DNA from: CAZYBG01 sp964645155
GTDB lineage: Bacteria; Pseudomonadota; Alphaproteobacteria; Rhodobacterales; Rhodobacteraceae
Assembly: GCA_964645155.1 (NCBI GenBank)
Contig: CAZYBG010000005.1
Location: 9,467-73,466 of the forward strand
Reading direction: 5' to 3'
Length of the DNA: 64,000 nt
Under the pieces are notes generated by a model, which was given only the letters and a program-made list of their open reading frames with translations, ran no database searches and was not told the origin of the DNA. The position numbers and the translations under genes were made by a program. Of the stretch, positions 35,123 to 41,785 are shown piece by piece; within the stretch, counting starts at the first letter, position 1; each line of letters opens with the position of its first letter.

Positions 35123-35151
35123 CTTTACGCAACGCGCCGCCCACCGGATCA
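35123..35151 (-). promoter_or_regulatory. RpoE (ECF)-type promoter of rpoHII
   Basis: On the rpoH strand, TGATCC (35151-35146) is followed by exactly 18 bases and TAAAG (35127-35123). This is close to the published Rhodobacter RpoE consensus TGATCC-N18-TAAGA. The implied transcript start is near 35116, giving a leader of about 30 bases. The site also lies inside the short rpoH-cobU divergent region. Confidence 0.75.
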
Positions 35152-35182
35152 AATAATCTTGCGCCGCAGAGGTTCCCGACTA

Positions 35183-35722
35183 TTGCCGCCGCTCTCGCTG
35201 GTCCTCGGCGGAGCGAGATCGGGCAAGTCGTCCTTTGCCGAGCGGCTTGCGGCCACCCATCGCGGGCCGCGCACCTATCTCGCGACGGCCGAGGCGGGCG
35301 ATGCGGAGATGGCCGACCGCATCGCGCGGCACCGCGCGGACCGCGCGGGAAAGGGCTGGCACACGGTCGAGGCGCCACGCGACCTTGCGGGAGCGTTGCG
35401 GGTCGCCCCGCACGGCCTCGTCCTGATCGACTGCCTGACGCTCTGGCTGTCGAACCAGCTCCTCGCGGGCGCGACGCCCGATGACGAGACCGAGGGTCTG
35501 CTTGCCGCGCTCGCCGCCCGGTCCGCCCCGGTCATCGCCGTGTCGAACGAGGTCGGGTGGAGCATCGTGCCGGACAACGCGCTCGCCCGCGCGTTCCGCG
35601 ATGCGCAGGGGCGGCTGAACCGCCGGGTCGCCGCGGAAGCGGGCCTGGCGGTCGCCGTCATGGCGGGCCTGCCGGTAGTCCTGAAGGGCGCGCTTCCCGA
35701 CGGGCTCGATCACGATGCCTGA
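35183..35722 (+). CDS. cobU: Bifunctional adenosylcobinamide kinase/guanylyltransferase
   Basis: The 179-residue enzyme works in cobalamin nucleotide-loop assembly. It has the P-loop GGARSGKSSFAE, the LIDCLTLWLSN segment, and VSNEVGWSIVPDNALAR. The start is TTG at 35183 behind AGAGG; no ATG fits the conserved N-terminus. It stands alone: no other cobalamin gene is in the window. It starts only 32 bases from the -35 element of the divergent rpoHII promoter. Confidence 0.93.
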   Translation: MPPLSLVLGGARSGKSSFAERLAATHRGPRTYLATAEAGDAEMADRIARHRADRAGKGWHTVEAPRDLAGALRVAPHGLVLIDCLTLWLSNQLLAGATPDDETEGLLAALAARSAPVIAVSNEVGWSIVPDNALARAFRDAQGRLNRRVAAEAGLAVAVMAGLPVVLKGALPDGLDHDA

Positions 35723-35802
35723 TGGCGACACGCACAGGATGTCGTTGGCACGCTCGGCCGCCGGCCGGTAGACCGTCGGTACCGGCGGAGGAGGTGCGGC
35801 AC

Positions 35803-36669
35803 ATGACCTACGATCTGGCGATCGGCGATTGCGCATATTCGAGCTGGTCGCTTCGCGGCTGGCTTCTCTTCGATGCCTTCGGCCTGCCGGTAAGGGTCGA
35901 GCGGGCCCGGCTCTACACCGAGGAGGTGCAGCGCCTTCTTGCCGGCTACACGCCGGCCCGCACCGTGCCCGCCATGCGGACGCCGGACGGCCACGTCGTC
36001 TGGGACACGCTCGCCATCGCCGAGCATCTCGCCGAACGCCATCCCGAGGCGGGCCACTGGCCCGAGGAGCCGGGGCTGCGCGCCCTGGCACGCAGTCTCG
36101 CGGCAGAGATGCATTCGAGCTTTCAGGCCCTGCGATCGGCATGTCCGATGAACCTCCGCGTCTCCTATGCCGACTTCGCGCCGGACGACGCCGTTTGCGC
36201 CGACCTCGCGCGGATCGAGGCGCTCTGGGCCTTCGCCCTCGATCGCTCCGGCGGCCCCTGGCTCTGCGGTGCCTATTCCGCCGCTGATGCCTTCTTCGCC
36301 CCGGTCGCCGCCCGCATTGCCGGCTATGGCCTGCCGGTCGGCGGCAGCGCCGACGGCTACGTCGCGGCGCAACTGGCGCACCCGCCGTTCCGCCGCTGGC
36401 GGGCGATGGGCATGGCCGACGGACCCGATCAGGACTTCTACCGACGCCCGTTCGCGCGCCGCCCCTGGCCTGGGCCTTCGCCGCTCCCGGCCCGCCCGGT
36501 GGCGAGCGGGCCGGCCGTGAACGCGGCCTGTCCCTACTCGGCCGAACCCGTGACCCACTTTCTCGAGGCCGATGGCCGCGTGTTCGGCTTCTGCAACCGC
36601 TTCTGTCGCGACAAGACGGTCGCCGATCCCGAGGCCTGGCCCGCCTTTGCCGCGATTTACCATTCCTAA
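35803..36669 (+). CDS. Glutathione S-transferase with C-terminal YHS/TRASH-like tail
   Basis: The protein has 288 residues. The N-terminal GST domain (about 1-80) has SSWSLRGWLLFDAFGLP with a likely catalytic Ser, then RTVPAMRTPDGHVVWDTLAIAE. The helical domain runs to about 220. The last 50 residues form an extra module with C243, C264 and C268 and the pattern VFGFCNRFCRDKTVADPEAW. That resembles the second half of YHS/TRASH metal-binding domains; the first CxxC is reduced to one Cys (CPYSAEP). Metal or redox sensing by the tail is inference. Ribosome site GGAGGAGG precedes ATG. Confidence 0.85.
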   Translation: MTYDLAIGDCAYSSWSLRGWLLFDAFGLPVRVERARLYTEEVQRLLAGYTPARTVPAMRTPDGHVVWDTLAIAEHLAERHPEAGHWPEEPGLRALARSLAAEMHSSFQALRSACPMNLRVSYADFAPDDAVCADLARIEALWAFALDRSGGPWLCGAYSAADAFFAPVAARIAGYGLPVGGSADGYVAAQLAHPPFRRWRAMGMADGPDQDFYRRPFARRPWPGPSPLPARPVASGPAVNAACPYSAEPVTHFLEADGRVFGFCNRFCRDKTVADPEAWPAFAAIYHS

Positions 36670-36717
36670 ACCATTCCGGCGCTAACCGTTAACCTTGTCG
36701 GGCGAGGGATCGGCGGA

Positions 36718-38229
36718 ATGGTGGCGCGCGCCTATACGGTGGCATTCGAAGGGGTCGAGGCGCGGCTCGTGGAAGTCCAGTGCGCGCTCACGGCCGGCAT
36801 GCCGGGCTTCTCGATCGTCGGCCTGCCCGACAAGGCGGTGAGCGAGGCGCGCGAGCGGGTGCGCGCCGCGCTCTCTGCGCTGAACCTCGCGCTGCCCTCG
36901 AAGAAGATCACGGTCAACCTCTCTCCCGCCGACCTGCCGAAGGAAGGCTCGCATTTCGACCTGCCGATCGCGCTTTCGCTGCTGGCGGCGATCGACGTGA
37001 TCCCGCGCGAGGCGGTGGCCGAGACGGTTGCCCTCGGCGAGCTTTCGCTCGACGGCTCGCTGGTGGCGGTCATCGGCGCACTGCCTGCGGCGATGGCGGC
37101 GGCCGAGGAAAACCGCACGCTCCTCTGCCCCAAGGCCTGCGGCGCCGAGGCGGCCTGGGTCGGCGCGACCACGGTGATCGCGCCGGCGACGCTGCTCGAC
37201 GCGATCCGCCACTACACCGGCCAGGCGCCGCTCGCGCCGGCCGACCCGGGCGAGGTGACCCCCGGCCCGGCTGCGCGCGACCTGCGCGACGTCAAGGGCC
37301 AGGAAAGGGCCAAGCGCGCGCTCGAGATCGCGGCGGCGGGCCGGCACCATCTCTTCATGGTCGGAACGCCCGGGTCGGGGAAATCCATGCTCGCGGCGCG
37401 GATGCCGGGCATCCTGCCGCCGCTGACCGCGACCGAGGCGCTCGAGACCTCGATGATCCACTCGCTTTCGGGCCTGCTTGACGACGGCGGCATCTCGCGG
37501 GCGCGGCCGTTCCGCGAGCCGCATCACACCGCGTCGATGGCCGCGATCGTCGGCGGCGGGCGGGGCGCGAAGCCGGGCGAGATCAGCCTCGCCCACAACG
37601 GCGTCCTCTTCATGGACGAGTTCCCCGAGTTCCCGCGCGCCGTCCTCGAAACCCTGCGCCAGCCGATCGAGACCGGCGAGGTGGTGGTCGCCCGGGCCAA
37701 CGCGCATGTGAGGTATCCCTGCCGGTTCCTTCTGGTCGCGGCCGCGAACCCGTGCAGATGCGGCTACCTCTCCGACCCGGCGCGGGCCTGCGCCCGGGTG
37801 CCGGCCTGCGGCGAGGACTATCTCGGGCGCATCTCCGGCCCGCTGATGGACCGGTTCGACCTGCGCGTCGAGGTGCCGCCGGTCAGCTACGCCGATCTCG
37901 ACCTGCCGGAAGGCGGCGAAAGCTCGGCCGCGGTCGCCGGGCGGGTGGCAGAGGCGCGCGCGACCCAGGCGGCCCGCTTCGAGGGCCATCACGGGCTGCG
38001 CGTCAACGCCGATGCCGAGGGGCGGCTTCTCGAGGAGATCGCAGCGCCGGACCCCGACGGGCGGGAGCTCCTTGCGCGGATCGCCGAGCGGTTCGGCCTG
38101 TCGGCGCGCGGGTATCACCGGGTGCTGCGGGTGGCGCGGACCATCGCCGACCTCGCGGGATCGCGGGAGGTGCGCAAGCCCCACATTGCCGAAGCGGTGA
38201 GCTACCGGCTGTCGGTCGCCACATCCTGA
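36718..38229 (+). CDS. YifB family Mg-chelatase-like AAA ATPase
   Basis: The 503-residue protein has an N-terminal ChlI/Lon-protease-like fold domain (AYTVAFEGVEARLVEVQ, GLPDKAVSEARERVRAAL). A Mg-chelatase AAA domain follows with GTPGSGKSMLAARMPGILPP and Walker B GVLFMDEFPEF. The C-terminal part contains AANPCRCGY and LMDRFDLRVEV. This ComM/YifB group is linked to branch migration in natural transformation in other bacteria. The gene converges on gshB with 22 bases between. Confidence 0.94.
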   Translation: MVARAYTVAFEGVEARLVEVQCALTAGMPGFSIVGLPDKAVSEARERVRAALSALNLALPSKKITVNLSPADLPKEGSHFDLPIALSLLAAIDVIPREAVAETVALGELSLDGSLVAVIGALPAAMAAAEENRTLLCPKACGAEAAWVGATTVIAPATLLDAIRHYTGQAPLAPADPGEVTPGPAARDLRDVKGQERAKRALEIAAAGRHHLFMVGTPGSGKSMLAARMPGILPPLTATEALETSMIHSLSGLLDDGGISRARPFREPHHTASMAAIVGGGRGAKPGEISLAHNGVLFMDEFPEFPRAVLETLRQPIETGEVVVARANAHVRYPCRFLLVAAANPCRCGYLSDPARACARVPACGEDYLGRISGPLMDRFDLRVEVPPVSYADLDLPEGGESSAAVAGRVAEARATQAARFEGHHGLRVNADAEGRLLEEIAAPDPDGRELLARIAERFGLSARGYHRVLRVARTIADLAGSREVRKPHIAEAVSYRLSVATS

Positions 38230-38251
38230 TCGGGGGCGCCCGCGTCCGGCC

Positions 38252-39196
38252 TTACCCGGCGCGGCGCCGCTCGATCGCGTCCCAGACAAGGCCGGCGGCG
38301 TTCACGCCATCGAACCGTTCGAGCTCCTGGATGCCGGTCGGGGAGGTGACGTTGATCTCGGTGAGGTAGTCGCCGATGACGTCGATGCCGACGAAGACCT
38401 GCCCCTTTTCCTTCAGCACGGGTCCGATCCGCGCGCAGATCTCGCGGTCGCGGTCGGTGAGGCCCACCGGTTCGGCCCGGCCGCCTACATGCAGGTTCGA
38501 TCGCGTCTCTCCCGCCGCCGGGATGCGGTTGATCGCGCCGACCGGCACGCCATCGACGAGGATCACGCGCTTGTCGCCTTTCGTGACGGCCGGCACGTAT
38601 TTCTGCGCGATGAGCGGCTCCCGGCTGAGGCCGAGGAAAAGCTCATGCAACGCGGCAAGGTTGCGGTCGTCGGCATCGAGCCGGAACACGCCGGCGCCGC
38701 CGTTGCCGTAAAGGGGCTTGAGGATGATGTCGCCATGGTCGGCCCTGAACGCCCGGATCGCCGCAAGCTCCCGGGCGATCAGCGTCGGCGGGGTCAGGTC
38801 GGGGAAGTTCAGCACTAGGAGCTTCTCGGGCGAATTGCGGACCCAGAACGGGTCGTTGACGACAAGCGTGCCCGGGTGGATCCGCTCCAGCAGATGCGTC
38901 GTCGTGATGTAGGCCATGTCGAAGGGCGGATCCTGGCGCAGCCACACCACATCCCAGGCCGCAAGATCGATCTCCGTCTCGGCGCCGTAGCTCACATGAT
39001 CGCCGGCGACGCGACGGACCTCGACCGGCCAGCCGCGGGCGAGGATGCGGCCCTCGCGGAAGGCCAGGCGATCGGGCGGATAGTAGAACAGCCGGTGCCC
39101 GCGGGCCTGCGCCTCGAGGGCGAGGCGGAAGGTGGAATCGGCGTCAATGTTGACGCTGCCGATCGGGTCCATCTGAAAGGCAACCTTGAGGCTCAT
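38252..39196 (-). CDS. gshB: Glutathione synthetase
   Basis: This 314-residue ATP-grasp enzyme joins gamma-glutamylcysteine and glycine. Features include VAFQMDPIGSVNIDADSTF at the start, WLRQDPPFDMAYITTTHLLE, the ATP-grasp loop ILKPLYGNGGAGVFRLD and the metal-binding end YLTEINVTSPTGIQELE. I chose ATG at 39196 behind GGAG; the frame is open 57 bases further with a proline-rich leader. It serves the two glutathione S-transferases in the window and the cell at large. Confidence 0.96.
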   Translation of the reverse strand: MSLKVAFQMDPIGSVNIDADSTFRLALEAQARGHRLFYYPPDRLAFREGRILARGWPVEVRRVAGDHVSYGAETEIDLAAWDVVWLRQDPPFDMAYITTTHLLERIHPGTLVVNDPFWVRNSPEKLLVLNFPDLTPPTLIARELAAIRAFRADHGDIILKPLYGNGGAGVFRLDADDRNLAALHELFLGLSREPLIAQKYVPAVTKGDKRVILVDGVPVGAINRIPAAGETRSNLHVGGRAEPVGLTDRDREICARIGPVLKEKGQVFVGIDVIGDYLTEINVTSPTGIQELERFDGVNAAGLVWDAIERRRAG

Positions 39197-39293
39197 CCGC
39201 CGCTCCCACGCTCGCTCCGGCCATGTCATGATCGAGCCGCGGGGCGCATGCAACTCTTGCCGGGCGGGCGTCTTACCGGGCGCGCGGGCCCGA

Positions 39294-39647
39294 TCAGTCG
39301 AACACGACGTTCTCGATCACCTTGACCCTGCCCGACCCGTCGACCATGGCGAGATCCAGCCGGACCTCGGTCAGCTGTCCGCGGGGTTCGGCGGCGACGA
39401 ACTCCGAGGCCGCGGCCCAGATCCGGGCCGCCTGCCGCCCGGTCAGACGCTCGGCGGCGCGGGCGAAGTCTCGCGCCTTCTTGACCTCGACGAAGATGAG
39501 GCCGGCGCCGTCACGGGCGATGAGGTCGATCTCGCCGCCCGTGCCGCGCCAGCGCCGGCCGGCGATCTCGTGGCCATGGCGGCGGTAGTGCTCGGCCACC
39601 GCGCCCTCGGCGGCCAGGCCGGTATGGTAGGCGACGATCCCGCCCAT
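39294..39647 (-). CDS. YraN family endonuclease-like protein
   Basis: The 117-residue UPF0102 protein has a restriction-endonuclease-like core: RRWRGTGGEIDLIARDGAGLIFVEVKKAR (E-x-D and E-V-K residues). The biological role is unknown. It starts one base after the rsmI stop, behind GGGGGAG. The set rsmI-yraN beside an LpoA-type gene mirrors the yraL-lpoA-yraN neighbourhood of enterobacteria. Confidence 0.92.
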   Translation of the reverse strand: MGGIVAYHTGLAAEGAVAEHYRRHGHEIAGRRWRGTGGEIDLIARDGAGLIFVEVKKARDFARAAERLTGRQAARIWAAASEFVAAEPRGQLTEVRLDLAMVDGSGRVKVIENVVFD

Positions 39648-39648
39648 G

Positions 39649-40506
39649 TCATTCTCCCCCGGCGAGCTTGAGCGCCGCCTGATAGACCTCGCGCCGGGGA
39701 ACCCCGAGCGCCGCTGATACCGCCTCGGCCGCGTCGCGAACCGACATTCCGGCGAGCGCGGCGCGCAGCGCCGCATCGACATCGACGCTGGCGGCGGCTG
39801 CCCGCTCGGCCCGGTCGATGACGACGACGACCTCGCCGCGGGTTCCGGCGCCGGAGAACCGCCCGGCAAGCTCATCGAGCGTTCCGCGCACGACTTCCTC
39901 GAAGCGTTTCGTCAGTTCCCGGCATAGCACGGCACGCCTCTCTCCGCCTGCAACATCCGCCAATTCGGTTAACAGGTCGCCAACGCGCTTCGGCGATTCG
40001 TAGAGCACCAGGGTGGCGGGAATCGCCGCGACCTCCACCAGGAATGCGCGGCGGCCGGCACGGCTGGCCGGCGGGAAGCCCGCAAAGAGGAAGCGGTCGG
40101 TCGGAAGGCCGGCCACCGCCAGCGCAGCCAGCACCGCCGAAGCGCCCGGAACCGCGCTGACCGACACCCCGGCCGCGATCGTGTCTCGCGCGAGCGCGAA
40201 GCCCGGGTCGGCGACGAGCGGCGTTCCCGCCTCGGAGGCATAGGCGACCGAGCGGCCGGCGGCGAGATGGGCAAGCAGCTTCGGGCGCATCGCCGGGCCG
40301 TTGTGGTCGTGATAGGCGACGAGCGGCCGGCTGCCGAGCGGCACCCCGTGGATGTCCATCAGCCGGCGGAGCGTGCGGGTGTCTTCCGCGGCGAGGACGT
40401 CGGCCGAGGCGAGGGTGTCGAGCGCGCGCAGGGTGATGTCGCGCGCTGCCCCGATCGGTGTCGAGACGAGGTGCAGGCCGGGTGCCAGGTCGGTTTTCTG
40501 CCACAT
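39649..40506 (-). CDS. rsmI: 16S rRNA (cytidine(1402)-2'-O)-methyltransferase
   Basis: The 285-residue tetrapyrrole-methylase-fold enzyme methylates the ribose of C1402 in 16S rRNA. It shows LHLVSTPIGAARDITLRALDTL, then AAEDTRTLRRLM, ASEAGTPLVADPG, and VPGASAVLAALAVAGLPTDRFLF. I used the ATG at 40506; the frame is open further upstream but those residues do not fit the family N-terminus. It is divergent from the LpoA-like gene across 100 bases. Confidence 0.95.
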   Translation of the reverse strand: MWQKTDLAPGLHLVSTPIGAARDITLRALDTLASADVLAAEDTRTLRRLMDIHGVPLGSRPLVAYHDHNGPAMRPKLLAHLAAGRSVAYASEAGTPLVADPGFALARDTIAAGVSVSAVPGASAVLAALAVAGLPTDRFLFAGFPPASRAGRRAFLVEVAAIPATLVLYESPKRVGDLLTELADVAGGERRAVLCRELTKRFEEVVRGTLDELAGRFSGAGTRGEVVVVIDRAERAAAASVDVDAALRAALAGMSVRDAAEAVSAALGVPRREVYQAALKLAGGE

Positions 40507-40606
40507 CGCCGCCTCCGCCGGCCTGCGCCGTTTACTTGCCCCAGGGAAGCCCTTAGGCTCGATCCGGTAACGCGCATCCACAGATCGAGTGTGAAGGGGG
40601 TCAGTC

Positions 40607-41785
40607 ATGGTTTCGGGTTTCGGCGGCATTCGCAAGGCCTTGCGGTGGATCGCCGGCGCCGGCGCCGCGATAGTGCTGGCCGCCTGCGAGCCGGTCAGTG
40701 TCGCGGGCGGCGGGCCGACGATCGACGCCACGGCGCCGGTGCCGGTGGCGCTGATCGTGCCGGGCCGGTCGCCGCAGGCCGGCGACGCCGCGCTGGCCCG
40801 CAGCCTCGAGAACGCGGCCCGGCTTGCGATCGCCGACCTGCAGGGCGTCGAGATCGACCTTCGGGTCTACAATACCGGCGCCCAGTCCGCCGAGGCGGCC
40901 TCGGCTGCGGTGCAGGCGGTGAACGACGGGGCGCAGATCATCCTCGGCCCGGTCTTCGCCGATGCGTCCAACGCCGCCGGCGTCGCGGTGGCCGGCCGCG
41001 GCGTGAACGTGCTGAGCTTCTCGAACAACCCCGACATCGCCGGTGGCAACGTCTTCGTCCTCGGCAACACCTTCCGCAACACCGCGGACCGCCTTGTGCG
41101 CCACGCCGCGCAGCAGGGCCGCGGCAATATCTACGTCGTCCACGAGCGGACCCCCGCGGGCGAGATCGGGCGCCGGGCGATCGAGGCCGCCGTCGCGAGT
41201 TCGCGCGCGTCTCTCGCGGGCATTCAGGGCTACACGTTCAGCCAGCAGGGCGTGACGGCCGCCATTCCCGGGATCGCGAGCGCCGTGCAGGGCTCGGGCG
41301 CGAACGCAGTGTTCCTCACCGCGGACTCCGCGGGGTCACTGCCGCTCTTCGCGCAGCTCCTGCCCGAAGCCGGGGTCAGCCAGCAGACCACGAAGTACAT
41401 CGGCCTCACCCGCTGGGACATTCCGCCCGCCACGCTGCAGCTTCCCGGCCTCCAGGGCGGCTGGTTCGCGCTGCCCGACCCGGCGCTGTCGCAGCAGTTC
41501 GCGGCACGCTACGCCGCCGCCTACGGCCAGCCGCCGGGCAACCCGATCGCCGGTCTCGCCTATGACGGGATCGCGGCGATCGGCGCGCTGGTCCGAAGCG
41601 GGCGCCGCGACGCGCTCGGCGCATCGGCGCTGACGCAGGGCTCGGGCTTCGTCGGCGTCAACGGCATCTTCCGCTTCCGGCCGGACGGTACGGCCGAGCG
41701 GGCGCTCGCCATCGCCGAGATCCGCAACAACCAGGTCGTCGTGATTGACCCCGCCCCCAGAAGCTTCGCCGGCGCCGGTTCCTGA
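40607..41785 (+). CDS. LpoA-like penicillin-binding protein activator (lipoprotein)
   Basis: The 392-residue lipoprotein has lipobox L-A-A-C (about residue 27). The rest is a periplasmic-binding (type 1) fold resembling the C-terminal domain of LpoA: VALIVPGRSPQAGDAALARSL, GAQIILGPVFADASNAAG, FSNNPDIAGGNVFVLGNTF. In enterobacteria LpoA activates PBP1A from the outer membrane; here the same role is inferred. The TPR half of LpoA is absent. An inverted repeat CTCGATC/GATCGAG (40558-40589) lies in its leader. Its end overlaps glnD by 41 bases. Confidence 0.85.
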   Translation: MVSGFGGIRKALRWIAGAGAAIVLAACEPVSVAGGGPTIDATAPVPVALIVPGRSPQAGDAALARSLENAARLAIADLQGVEIDLRVYNTGAQSAEAASAAVQAVNDGAQIILGPVFADASNAAGVAVAGRGVNVLSFSNNPDIAGGNVFVLGNTFRNTADRLVRHAAQQGRGNIYVVHERTPAGEIGRRAIEAAVASSRASLAGIQGYTFSQQGVTAAIPGIASAVQGSGANAVFLTADSAGSLPLFAQLLPEAGVSQQTTKYIGLTRWDIPPATLQLPGLQGGWFALPDPALSQQFAARYAAAYGQPPGNPIAGLAYDGIAAIGALVRSGRRDALGASALTQGSGFVGVNGIFRFRPDGTAERALAIAEIRNNQVVVIDPAPRSFAGAGS

